Below are positions 1-9,100 of a stretch of 64,000 nucleotides of DNA, one piece after another. The DNA comes from Stenotrophomonas maltophilia (GTDB lineage: Bacteria > Pseudomonadota > Gammaproteobacteria > Xanthomonadales > Xanthomonadaceae), in assembly GCF_002799155.1 (NCBI RefSeq), contig NZ_NERD01000002.1:3658001-3722000 (forward strand), written 5' to 3'. Below the pieces are notes generated by a model. The model was not told where the DNA came from, made no database searches, and saw only the letters and a list, made by a program, of their open reading frames with translations. How positions within the stretch are numbered: the first letter of the stretch is position 1; every line of letters begins with the position of its first letter. A program made the position numbers and the translations under genes.

Positions 1-1166
1 TCGATGATCCACTTGCCGCCACCAGACGGCACGAAGAAGCCCAGCACCGCCGAATAGACGCCCATCACCAGCGCGAACGAATCGGTGCTGGCCACGTGCA
101 CGAACAGGCTCGACAGCCGGTGCGCCAGGGTCTGCCCGTCACCGCCAGCGGCGTGGGTGAGGATCATCGCGATGCCGCCGTACAGCGGGAACTGGATCAG
201 CACGCCGGTGGTGCTGGGCACCGCCTTGGCCACCGCGTTGAGGAAGCTGCGCGGCCGCCAGTGCAGCAGCAGGCCCAGCGAAATGAACAGGAAGTTGTAG
301 GTGTTGAGGTTGGCGATGGCGGTGACCACCGGTTTGTTGGCGAACTCGTTGAACAGCCAGCCGAACGCCAGCAGCGAGAGCAGCACGGTCAGCAGTGGAC
401 TGTATTCCAGCCATTCGCCCGGGCGCGTGCGCTGCTGCAGCGGTTCCGGTTCGGCCTGCGCGGCGCCGGGGAAGTCTTCAGCCGTACGGGCACTGCCGGC
501 GGCCGGCGCGGTCAGCCAGGCGATCAGCAGCGAGACCAGGATCAGCACCGCCGTCAGCGCAATCGACTGCCACAGGAAGATGGTTTCGGTGAACGGCAGC
601 ACGCCGGTGATCTCCACCAACCCCGGCGGCATGCTGGCCGGGTTGGCCTGCAGCTGCGCAGCCGACGAACTCAGCCCCATCGCCCACACCGCACCCAGGC
701 CGAGGTACGCCGACGCACCGGCCGCGCGATAGTCCATGCGCAGTTCGGTACGGCGGGCCAGCGCGCGCACCAGCAGGCCGCCGAACACCAGCGAGAAGCC
801 CCAGCTGAGCAGCGAGGCGAGCATACTGACCAGGCCCACGTACACCACCGCACCGCGGCCGGTGCGCGGCACCCGTGCCAGGAAATCGATGAAGCGTGCG
901 ACCACCGGTGCGGTCGCCACGGCGTAGCCACCGATGACCACGAAGGCCATCTGCATGGTGAAGGGAATCAGGCTCCAGAAGCCGTCACCGAAGGCGCTCG
1001 CGGTGGCCTGCGGGGTCGAGCCGAAGCCCATCGCGGCCAGTGCGACGATGACCACGCCCAGCACCGCGAACACATACGCGTCGGGGAACCACTTTTCCGC
1101 CCAGGCGGCCGAGCGCAGCGCTGCACGCGCCATCCAGCCGTCCTGTACTGCTGCCGTCGAGGCCAT
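1..1166 (-). CDS. Short-chain fatty acid transporter, AtoE family (3' part cut by window edge)
   Basis: The first 388 residues are present and the C-terminus lies beyond the left edge. It is a multi-pass inner-membrane protein whose sequence follows the AtoE/COG2031 short-chain fatty acid permease pattern: an N-terminal AEKWFPDAYVFA segment, then GDGFWSLIPFTMQMA, and near the cut a VPSGGGKWII motif matching the VPSGGGHWVI motif of E. coli AtoE. The start is the ATG at 1166, preceded by a GGGAGGG ribosome site. Family members are thought to import acetoacetate or butyrate-like acids. No atoDAB-type catabolic genes are visible nearby, so the substrate is inferred. It lies downstream of ubiA in the same direction, but two hairpins separate them. 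Confidence 0.85.
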   Translation of the reverse strand, partial: MASTAAVQDGWMARAALRSAAWAEKWFPDAYVFAVLGVVIVALAAMGFGSTPQATASAFGDGFWSLIPFTMQMAFVVIGGYAVATAPVVARFIDFLARVPRTGRGAVVYVGLVSMLASLLSWGFSLVFGGLLVRALARRTELRMDYRAAGASAYLGLGAVWAMGLSSSAAQLQANPASMPPGLVEITGVLPFTETIFLWQSIALTAVLILVSLLIAWLTAPAAGSARTAEDFPGAAQAEPEPLQQRTRPGEWLEYSPLLTVLLSLLAFGWLFNEFANKPVVTAIANLNTYNFLFISLGLLLHWRPRSFLNAVAKAVPSTTGVLIQFPLYGGIAMILTHAAGGDGQTLAHRLSSLFVHVASTDSFALVMGVYSAVLGFFVPSGGGKWII

Positions 1167-1245
1167 CGCCTACCCTCCCAGGTTCGATGGACCGATTCTG
1201 GGCGGTGGGGTGCGGGCTGTCAGCCACCTATTGGTCGTAGGTGGC

Positions 1246-1284
1246 GGGGTCGGATCCCTCTCCACAGGAGAGGGCTCTGACCCC
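1246..1284. repeat. Imperfect 39-bp palindrome, first of an inverted pair
   Basis: Arms GGGGTCGGATCCCTCTCC and GGAGAGGGCTCTGACCCC flank an ACA loop and pair over about 18 bp with a few mismatches. It lies between the end of ubiA and the start of the AtoE-type gene. It differs in sequence from the GTAG palindromes elsewhere in the window, so it probably belongs to a second repeat family. It could act as a transcript end or mRNA stabiliser. Confidence 0.75.
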
Positions 1285-1308
1285 GAGCCGGGTATCGGCG
1301 CGGCAGAA

Positions 1309-1348
1309 GGGTCAGAGCCCTTTCCCACAGGAAAAGGGATCCGACCCC
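1309..1348. repeat. Imperfect 40-bp palindrome, second of an inverted pair
   Basis: Arms GGGTCAGAGCCCTTTCCC and GGAAAAGGGATCCGACCCC around an ACA loop. It is close to the reverse complement of the palindrome 24 bp to its left, so the two form a head-to-head REP-like dimer. It starts 20 bp past the ubiA stop (leftward) and may terminate or protect the ubiA transcript. Confidence 0.75.
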
Positions 1349-1367
1349 GGGCGATCAATCCCCAGGA

Positions 1368-2261
1368 TCAACGCAGCGCCAGGTCCACGGCGATACCGGC
1401 AAACAGCGCGGCGCCCACCCAGTTGTTGTGCAGGAACGCCTTGAAGCACGGGCCGCGCTCGCGATTGCGGCAGATCCAGAACTCGTACACCACCAGCACA
1501 GTGGCCACGGCCACGCCGGCCAGGTAGTAGCCGCCCAGGCCGCCGCGCACGCCAACCAGCGCCATCGTGGCCAGGAACAGCGCGTACAGCACGCCCTGGA
1601 TGACCAGGTCGAGATCACCGAACAGGATCGCGGTGGAGTGCGAGCCCATCTTCAGGTCGTCCTCGCGGTCGACCATGGCATACCAGGTGTCGTAGGCGGT
1701 GGACCACAGGATGTTGCCGGCATACAGCAGCCAGCCCAGCATCGGCACCTCGCCCTGCACGGCGGCGAACGCCATCGGGATGCCCCAGCCGAACGACATG
1801 CCCAGGTAGACCTGCGGCAGATGGGTGTAGCGCTTCAGGTACGGGTAGCTGGCGGCCAGGAACACGCCGATGAAGCTCAGGCCGATGGTCAGCCCGTTCA
1901 TGGTCAGCACCAGGCCGAACGCCACCAGCATCAGCACGGCGAAGAGCGCCAGCGCGGCACGGCCGCTGATCGCACCGGTGGCCAGCGGACGCGCCTTGGT
2001 GCGTTCCACGTGCGGGTCGAGCCAGCGGTCGGCGTAGTCGTTGATGACGCAACCGGCCGAGCGGGTCAGCCACACGCCGGCGGTGAACACGAACAGCGTC
2101 CACAGCGGCGGCAGGCCACCGGCGGCCAGCCACAACGCCCACCAGGTGGGCCACAGCAGCAGCAGCGTGCCGATCGGGCGATCAGCGCGCATCAGACTCC
2201 AGTAATGCCGCCAACGCGGCGTCGCCGACGACTGCGGCGAAGTGAGGGGGGTATCAGCCAT
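1368..2261 (-). CDS. ubiA: 4-hydroxybenzoate octaprenyltransferase
   Basis: This 297-residue integral membrane prenyltransferase attaches the polyprenyl tail to 4-hydroxybenzoate, the second step of ubiquinone synthesis, in the inner membrane. The first Asp-rich motif NDYADRWLD followed by RTKARPL and the second motif [18 protein letters not shown] are both intact. These bind the Mg-diphosphate of the prenyl donor. About eight or nine hydrophobic segments are visible and the length is normal for UbiA. The ATG at 2261 has a GGAG element about 12 bases upstream. It stands alone here; no ubiC is beside it. Confidence 0.95.
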   Translation of the reverse strand: MADTPLTSPQSSATPRWRHYWSLMRADRPIGTLLLLWPTWWALWLAAGGLPPLWTLFVFTAGVWLTRSAGCVINDYADRWLDPHVERTKARPLATGAISGRAALALFAVLMLVAFGLVLTMNGLTIGLSFIGVFLAASYPYLKRYTHLPQVYLGMSFGWGIPMAFAAVQGEVPMLGWLLYAGNILWSTAYDTWYAMVDREDDLKMGSHSTAILFGDLDLVIQGVLYALFLATMALVGVRGGLGGYYLAGVAVATVLVVYEFWICRNRERGPCFKAFLHNNWVGAALFAGIAVDLALR

Positions 2262-2410
2262 GGCGATAGGATACTCCTGCCCCTCTGGCAGGGCTTTGCC
2301 CGTGGGGGGAGATTTGTTCGGCGAAACTGGATAGAATGCCGGTCCCGCACCGCTTCATGGCGCTGCGATGCCCGCCCCGGCACTGGCCGACGGCGCGGCG
2401 GTTCTACAAC

Positions 2411-2487
2411 GCGCCCGTAGCTCAGCCGGATAGAGTAGTGGCTTCCGAAGCCATTGGTCGGGGGTTCGAATCCCTCCGGGCGCGCCA
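2411..2487 (+). tRNA. tRNA-Arg, anticodon CCG
   Basis: A 77-nt cloverleaf. The acceptor stem GCGCCCG pairs with CGGGCGC, the D-arm region is GCTCAGCCGGATAGAG, and the anticodon loop TTCCGAA gives anticodon CCG, reading CGG. The T-arm loop is GGTTCGAATCC. The 3' CCA is encoded and a short T run follows at 2488-2492. Confidence 0.96.
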
Positions 2488-2559
2488 TTTTTCCCAGTGT
2501 TGCCTGCATGCCGCCAGCCCGCGCTGGACGTTGCCGCGCGCTTCATCAACACTGCGCGC

Positions 2560-3684
2560 ATGACGCCAGCGGATCTGCTGCAGCTGGCGGCAGGCGCTGC
2601 GATTCTGGGCCTGGCCGCCTTGTCCACCGGCGTGAGCTTCGGTCGCGCTCGGCGTGGCAGTCATCTGCTCACCACCTTCTTCGCCTGTTTCGCCGCCGCC
2701 AATCTGTTCGGACTGGTGCTGTTGGGTGGCCAGACCTGGCTTTCGCCCGATGCGGTGCGCTGGCTGCGGGTCATCGAAGTGCCGCTGGTCTATCTGCTCG
2801 GTCCGCTGCTGTATGCCCATGCGCGTGCGCTGCTGTTGCCCGCATCGGGCCACACTTCGTTGCTGCCGCTCGCGCATCTGCTGCCGGCTGGCCTCGCATT
2901 CGTCATTTCCCTGTTGAACGCACTCGCGCCTTTCGAGGGCTCGCCGCTGGGCAAGGTCCTGTTCCCGCTCAGCTTCCATGGCTGGCTGCTGCAGGGCGCA
3001 CCCTACCTGCTGGCCACGCTATGGCTCTCGCTGCGCACGTCTTCGGCCCCGCGCGGAACCGCCATCCAGCGCAGCGGACTGCGCGGGCTGGCGATCGTGA
3101 TGGCGGGCTGCTGGCTTGCCAGCGCGATGAACCGGTGGCCGCCGGACGCCGCTCCGCTGCTGGCCAGCATCGGGCTCAGCCTGCTGACCACCGCCGGCAT
3201 GTATCTGCTGGCGTGCCGGGTCGTACGTCATCAGCTGCGCGTACGTGCGAGCACTGCGGCACCCGTCATGGTGGACATGACCGCGTCCGCCGAGGATACG
3301 ACCCACGCACGCTACGAACGCTCGGGCATCGACGCAGCACAATGCGCGGCCATCGCCAGCGCGCTGACCGCATTGATGCGGGACGAACGCCTGCATGAAG
3401 CGCCCGGGCTGGACCTTCAGTCCCTCAGCCAGCGCAGCGGGTGGTCACCCAACCAGGTCTCGCAGGCGCTCAACCAAGGCCTCGGCCAGAGCTTTTCCGA
3501 GTTCGTGAACAGCTTCCGCGTCGCTGCCGCGAGGGCGTGCCTGTCCGATCCGGCCGACTTCCGCAGCGTGCTGGACATCGGCCTGGCCGCCGGGTTCGGC
3601 AGCAAGTCGACCTTCAACAGCGCGTTCAAGCGCGCCACCGGGCAGACACCGAGCGAGTACCGCCGCCGCGCCACCTCCGGCTGA
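2560..3684 (+). CDS. AraC-family transcriptional regulator with N-terminal membrane domain
   Basis: 374 residues. Roughly the first 215 residues form six or seven hydrophobic helices (for example LLQLAAGAAILGLAAL and VPLVYLLGPLLYAHA), followed by a linker and a C-terminal AraC-type double helix-turn-helix (SGWSPNQVSQALN ... VLDIGLAAGFGSKSTFNSAFKR ... GQTPSEYRR). This arrangement suggests a membrane-embedded sensor coupled directly to DNA binding. An in-frame GTG at 2497 exists, but it begins only ten bases after the tRNA, so the ATG at 2560 was chosen. The likely target is the downstream secreted aspartyl protease-like gene 80 bp away; that link is inferred from position only. Confidence 0.85.
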   Translation: MTPADLLQLAAGAAILGLAALSTGVSFGRARRGSHLLTTFFACFAAANLFGLVLLGGQTWLSPDAVRWLRVIEVPLVYLLGPLLYAHARALLLPASGHTSLLPLAHLLPAGLAFVISLLNALAPFEGSPLGKVLFPLSFHGWLLQGAPYLLATLWLSLRTSSAPRGTAIQRSGLRGLAIVMAGCWLASAMNRWPPDAAPLLASIGLSLLTTAGMYLLACRVVRHQLRVRASTAAPVMVDMTASAEDTTHARYERSGIDAAQCAAIASALTALMRDERLHEAPGLDLQSLSQRSGWSPNQVSQALNQGLGQSFSEFVNSFRVAAARACLSDPADFRSVLDIGLAAGFGSKSTFNSAFKRATGQTPSEYRRRATSG

Positions 3685-3766
3685 ACGTCCAATCCTTCAC
3701 GCCCGGTCGAATATCCCCGGTCCGTGCGCTGCCATCACCTCCTGACCCAACGAAAGAGGTGACGCG

Positions 3767-5644
3767 ATGCGTTTGCGATGGATGCTAGGTGGCCTGCTGT
3801 GGATGCTGGCGATTCCGGTACACGCCGCGGGGGTGGATGCTGCCGATGTGCTGGCCCGGGCCCGTGCAGCCAGTGGCGGCGAGCCGTGGCTGTCGGTACA
3901 GCGCCTGCAGGCGGAGGGCGAGCAGTCGGTGGGCGGCCTACACGGGCGCTGGCAGCTCAACCAGGACCTGCGTGCCGGGCGCTATGCCGAACAGGCGCAA
4001 CTGGGAGCCTTCACTGTCGCCCAGGGGTTCGACGGGCACCTCTCCTGGCGGCGCGACTACGGCGGCGAGGTCGGCCTGCTGGACGGCAGCGTGCCACGCC
4101 GCACCGCGCGCACGCAGGCGTGGCTGGCCACCCGCGCCTACTGGTCCAGTGCCTATCCCGCCTCGCGCTTTGCGGGCCCACGCACCGAGGCCCACGACGG
4201 GCAACGCTATGACGTGCTGTCGACGACGCCGGAGGGCGCGGACCCTATCGAACTCTGGTTCGACACCCGCAGCGGCCTGCTCGGCCGGGTGGTCATCGCC
4301 TCCGCGCGCACACCCACCGCCATCACGCTGGAAGACTACCGGGCGGTCGATGGCCTGCTGCTGCCCCATCGCCTCATCACCGACGCCCTCGATGCCCAAG
4401 GCCGTGCTGATCCGCGACTGCGCAGCGACGTGCAGGTGCAGCGCTACCGGGTGGATTTCCCTGTGCCGGATGGGTTGTATGCACCACCAGCGATGGCCGA
4501 CGACAGCTACATCGAGGATGCCAGCGGCACCACCCGCGTCCCGTTCGACCTGATCAACAACCATGTCTACATCGAGGCCGAAGTGGACGGCCAGCCGGCG
4601 CGCTTCCTGGTGGACACCGGCGCCATCAACCTGCTGACACCGATCGCCGCCAAACGCTTGGGGCTGACCACAGCGGGCCGTCTGAGCGTGCATGGTGCCG
4701 GTGACAACGCCAGCGACCTGGGCCTGGCACAGGCCCGCCACCTGCGCATCGGTGGCGCGCACCTTGCAAACCCGGTTTTCCACATCATCGACCTCGGCCA
4801 GCAGATCAACTCGATGGGCGTGCCGCATGACGGCTTCATCGGCTACGAGACCTTCCTGCGCTTCGTCACCACCTTCGACTATGGCGCGCGCGTGCTCAGC
4901 TTCACCCGGCCGGGCCACTACCAGCCACCCGCCAACGCGGTGGTGCTGCCGTTCGAACAGGACGACCGCGCACCGGTACTGAATGGCGAGCTGGACGGTA
5001 TCCCGCTGCGGCTGTGGCTGGACACCGGCTCACGCAATTCCCTGAGCCTGAGCAGTCCGTTCGTGCGTACCCATGGTCTGTTGGAGAAATACCACGCCAG
5101 CGAGGAGGCAGTGCTTGGATGGGGCCTCGGCGGCCCGGGGCGGGCGCGACCGGCCCGGCTCGGTGTGCTGCGCATGGGCAGCATCGAGGTCACCGGCCTG
5201 GTCGGTGACTTGTCCAGCGCCGACAAGGGCGCGCTGGCCCTGGCCGACTATGGCGCGATTCTCGGTGGCGGCGTGCTGCGGCGCTTCTCCATGGGCATCG
5301 ACTACGACGCCAAGCGCCTTTATCTGGTGCCCAACGCTGAAAGCACGCAGGCCGATGCCTTCGACCGCAGTGGGCTGTGGCTGCAGGCCGAGGACGCTGC
5401 ACTGCGTGTGGCCGATGTGGCGCCGTCCAGCGCTGGTGCGCGCGCGGGGCTGCGCAGGGATGATCGCATCGTCATGATTTCAGGCGAGTCGATTGCCACG
5501 CGGAGACTGGCGGACTGGCGTGCGCTGCTGCGTGAGCGCCCGGTTGGGACGCGCGTGGGCATCCGTTATCTGCGCGATGGCCGGCAGGCGGATACCGAGC
5601 TGGTGCTGGCGGACCGGGTGGCTGCGGGTTGGCGTGCAGATTGA
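3767..5644 (+). CDS. Secreted aspartyl protease-like protein with two retropepsin-type domains and a PDZ domain
   Basis: 625 residues with a signal peptide (LLWMLAIPVHAAG, cleavage near residue 21). Residues about 25-240 resemble a LolA/MucB-like beta sheet domain. Two Asp_protease_2-type domains follow, each with the DTG signature: VDTGAIN with Asp near residue 283 and LDTGSRN with Asp near residue 419. A PDZ domain occupies about 540-620 (SSAGARAGLRRDDRIVMISG). Two DTG lobes in one chain could form an intramolecular pseudo-dimer protease, unlike single-lobe bacterial relatives that must dimerise. The ATG has a strong GAAAGAGGTG ribosome site. Periplasmic location is predicted and the substrate is unknown. 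Confidence 0.82.
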   Translation: MRLRWMLGGLLWMLAIPVHAAGVDAADVLARARAASGGEPWLSVQRLQAEGEQSVGGLHGRWQLNQDLRAGRYAEQAQLGAFTVAQGFDGHLSWRRDYGGEVGLLDGSVPRRTARTQAWLATRAYWSSAYPASRFAGPRTEAHDGQRYDVLSTTPEGADPIELWFDTRSGLLGRVVIASARTPTAITLEDYRAVDGLLLPHRLITDALDAQGRADPRLRSDVQVQRYRVDFPVPDGLYAPPAMADDSYIEDASGTTRVPFDLINNHVYIEAEVDGQPARFLVDTGAINLLTPIAAKRLGLTTAGRLSVHGAGDNASDLGLAQARHLRIGGAHLANPVFHIIDLGQQINSMGVPHDGFIGYETFLRFVTTFDYGARVLSFTRPGHYQPPANAVVLPFEQDDRAPVLNGELDGIPLRLWLDTGSRNSLSLSSPFVRTHGLLEKYHASEEAVLGWGLGGPGRARPARLGVLRMGSIEVTGLVGDLSSADKGALALADYGAILGGGVLRRFSMGIDYDAKRLYLVPNAESTQADAFDRSGLWLQAEDAALRVADVAPSSAGARAGLRRDDRIVMISGESIATRRLADWRALLRERPVGTRVGIRYLRDGRQADTELVLADRVAAGWRAD

Positions 5645-5668
5645 GTCAGTACTGGCGCTATCCCTGCG

Positions 5669-5698
5669 GAGCACCCGCCACTCACGTGGCGGATGCTC
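5669..5698. terminator. Hairpin between convergent genes
   Basis: Arms GAGCACCCGCCAC and GTGGCGGATGCTC (one mismatch) around a TCAC loop, 25 bp after the aspartyl protease-like stop and 24 bp before the end of the leftward small membrane gene. There is no clear T run, so termination activity is only probable. Confidence 0.5.
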
Positions 5699-5721
5699 AC
5701 GCACCACAAAGGCGGTGCCAA

Positions 5722-6186
5722 CTATTTGTCTCTTAAGAAGTTCCTGGGCCGAGCGCCAAGTCTGATGATTTTTCGCGCGGCACCAAGATAGAAGTCACTG
5801 AATACAAATGAGAAGGCGGCAGCTGTATAGAAAACAAGTAGTGCCCCAGGAATGGGAATCGCGCGAACGAAGCTATCGCATTCGAGGTTGCGGGCGACCA
5901 GCAACCCAATCATGAACATCTCGGCCAGGAAAGCCATAGCGAACGCGAATCGCACTCGCCTAACTTCAACCGACAGAATTCCCCTTCTCGCCAGTTCGAA
6001 CTTGGAATACACAAGCAGCACCAGCAATGCCACAAAAAGAGCAAACATAACTGATGGAGAGTATCCAACGACTGGACAGCCCATACTCATCATGGACGCA
6101 ATCAGCGCGTAGCAGATTGCCAACGCTCCAACTGCAGCTGCGCCCTTCATGCACCTTATGAAAATCAGTTCGCCAGACATTGGCAT
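5722..6186 (-). CDS. Small four-helix membrane protein, candidate immunity protein of the RHS toxin
   Basis: 154 residues (152 if the ATG at 6180 is used) with four predicted membrane helices near 14-34, 42-62, 78-98 and 108-130. No family is recognised. Its 5' end overlaps the RHS toxin gene by 22 bp, so the two are probably translationally coupled. Base composition is visibly more AT-rich than the flanking chromosome, as is the adjoining RHS tip. Position immediately after a polymorphic toxin is the classic location of a cognate immunity gene. A membrane-resident immunity protein would suggest a toxin acting at the inner membrane, but that is inference. It could also be an unrelated cargo gene. 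Confidence 0.6.
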   Translation of the reverse strand: MPMSGELIFIRCMKGAAAVGALAICYALIASMMSMGCPVVGYSPSVMFALFVALLVLLVYSKFELARRGILSVEVRRVRFAFAMAFLAEMFMIGLLVARNLECDSFVRAIPIPGALLVFYTAAAFSFVFSDFYLGAARKIIRLGARPRNFLRDK

Positions 6187-9100
6187 TTATTGTAGTTTGA
6201 CCTGTAGTTCACCATTGCTCCAAGAGGCCCTAGAATCTTCGATCCGCCCCGCAAGAGATTAGCGTTCCCCGCATGCGCCGCAGCTCGATTTAGTCGACCG
6301 TTGGCAACCGAGTAATGAATTCCGCGCTCAGCTGCCCCGCGCGTCCTTCTAGCCGCTTTGCCATCCTGACGCGACGCTGCCGCATCCAGCATGTGGCCTG
6401 CCGCCGCATACGGAGTCTTTGCACCGTACTCGCCAAAGTGAACGCCGGGATTCTCGTAGAAGTTTATGTCAACACCCACAGAATCCATTGCAAAAGACAC
6501 CATTGAAGTCAGGGGCACGAGATCTATGAGCAGATCGGCAACAGCCTCCCTCTCGCAGTCGTTGGCGGGAACATAGCCGGTGACGTTGTTCATTTCACCA
6601 TTATTCCATGGCCCAATGCCCTCGAGACCTTCTGGATCAATCGCCGACTGAGGATTGCTTCCAGCATATGTGAACGTGCTTATTCCCCCCATCAACCCAA
6701 TCGGATCACTCTGCGAATAGCGCCCCACAGCCGGGTCGTATTCCCGCTGGTAGTTATAGAACAGCCCACTTGCAGCCGTCGCCTGCTGGCCCGGGAAGCG
6801 CAGCGCCAACTCGAACGCCACACCATCCCCATCCGGGTCGGCACTCGGAATCTGGTTGCCGAACACCTCGCTCTTGTTGCTCCACTCCCAGACTGCCACA
6901 TCACGCACCGGGTCGATCACCACGCGCGGTGTGCCCAGATGATCCGGTTGGACATAAGCGAGTTCCGGCACGCCGGTACCAGGCACATTGATCAGCGCCA
7001 CCGGGTAGTTGTCCAGCCAGATCGCCTGTTGCTGCGCCTGGCCCGTGGCCGAGTAGTTGCCCAGCCACTGCCCAGCCTCGTCGTACAACGTCATCTGTGC
7101 TGCGCCACCGGCCGGGGTACGCAGTGCGCGCTCGCCACGATGGTTGTAGCCGTAGCTCTCCAGTGTGGCGTCACCCTGCTTCACCGCGTTCATGCGGTTG
7201 GCATCGTTGTAGGTGAACGCCTTGCTACCGATGCTAGTGGTGTTGCCCACCGCGTCATGGTTGCGCGCTTCGCCATCCACTGCGGTCAGCCGGTGGCTGG
7301 TTGCGGGATAGGTATAGCTGGCGGTGCCTGCCGAGGTGGTCAGCGCAGTGCGATTGCCGGTGGCGTCGTAGGCATAGGTTTCAATCGGCGTGCCGGTCGT
7401 GCCGTCCTGGGTCTGGGTCAGGCGGCCCAGCGTGTCGTAGGCGTACTTGGCGAGCACCGCCGAGCCTGCGCCGTTCTTCAGTTCGGTGATCGAGCCGACC
7501 TGATCATAGCCATAGCCCAGCGACAGGCCGCCCGCAGCCGGGTCATGCACCGCCTGCGGGCGGTAGTCCAGATCCAGCGGACGCTGTAGCTGGCGGCCGT
7601 TGCCATAGGTCCAGCCGGTCGCCGGGCCGAAGGCCGCGTAGGTCACGTTGTTCACCACGATCTGGCGCGCCTGGCCGGGGCGGGTCAGGCCGATCTGGCT
7701 GATGCGGCCCTGGGTATCGCGCACGTAGTCGGCCACGCTGCCGTCGGGGTAGGTCAACGCGGTCAAGCGACCCGACTTGCTGTAGGCATAGCGCAGCGTG
7801 CTGGCAACGCCGTTGACGGTCTGTACCTTGCGGGTCACCTGGCCGAAGCGGTCATGGCAGTACTGGGTGCTGCCGTTGGCATGCAGCACCTGCCCCAGGC
7901 GCCCCTTGGCAAAGCGCTCGTCGGCGGCACAGGCAGTCGGTGCCACGTCGTAGCTGTAGCCCACGTCCAGATTGGGGTCCGGATAGGCCATGCCGATCAG
8001 GCGATTGAGTGCATCGTAGTGATAGGTAGCGGTGACGCCACGCGCATCGGTGGCCGTCTTGCGGTTGCCGGCGGCGTCCACGGTGAAGCTGCTGGCGCCA
8101 GTGTCCGGGCTGACCTGTCCAGTCAGGTCACCGAACCCGTTGTAGGCGTAGGTGGTGTGCAGGCCCTTCGGGTCGGTGACCTGGGTAACCTGGTCCAGCG
8201 CGTTGTACTGGCTGCGGATCTCCGCCGCCACGCCGCCGACATCCTGCAGGGTCTGCGCCAGTCGGTTGAGCGGATCGTACTGCTGGCTGGTCACGCGCTG
8301 CAGGGCGTCGGTCACCGTCTGCGGGTTGCCATTGGCATCGTAGGCAAAGCCGGTGGCGTGATTCCCTGCGTCCTTCAGCACGGTCAGCTGGCCGAGCGTG
8401 TTGAACGTCCGTGCCAGGGTACGGCGCAGGGTGCCGCCGGTGTCCAGCGTGTCTTCCTTGAGGCGGTTGCCGGCGTTGTCCAGCGTATAGTGAATGGTGT
8501 TGCCCGCACTGTCCGCGATATCCGTCAGCCGCTGGGCGGCGTCATAGACATAGGTGACGCTGCTTCCGTCAGGCTCAGTGATCTGCTGCACCTGGCCGGT
8601 GGGCCAGTAGCTGATCTGGGTTACCCGGTCCTCGGCTGTGGTGGCACCGCGCACGGTGACCGAGGTCGGCCAGCCACGGGCATGGTAGGTGTAGTCGGTC
8701 ACCACGCCGTTGGTATCCTTCGCCGACAACGGCCGCCCGAACGCGTCGTAGGCCAAAGTCTCGACCGTCTGGCCCAGCGCATTGGTCACGCTGCGCAGGT
8801 CGCCCTTGCGATAACTGCAGGCGCCATTGGCCGCGCATCCTGCGTCGTCCGCCGTGTAGTAGGCATAGGTGGAGACATCCGCCACATCGCTGCGCGCGCC
8901 ATCCACGCTGCGCAGCAGTCCCACCAGCGGGCACTCCGGGCCCTCGGCCTCACAGTAGGTCTGGGTGGTGACGCGGGTGTCACCGGTCACCATGTCGCGC
9001 ACGGTGATGGTGGTTGGCTGGAGGCGCGCATTACGCGCAATGCGGATCTCACGGTTACCGACGGTCTGCTGGACCAGCCGATTGCTGTCCATGGCCACGC

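Noticed and set aside
96..1280. 394-codon plus-strand frame at the left edge
   Set aside because: Its reverse strand encodes a clear AtoE-type transporter; the plus frame is Gln/Arg/His-rich noise.
2314..2337. TTGTTC and TAGAAT as the tRNA-Arg promoter
   Set aside because: The 12-bp spacing is too short for a sigma-70 promoter, so it is not listed as a feature.
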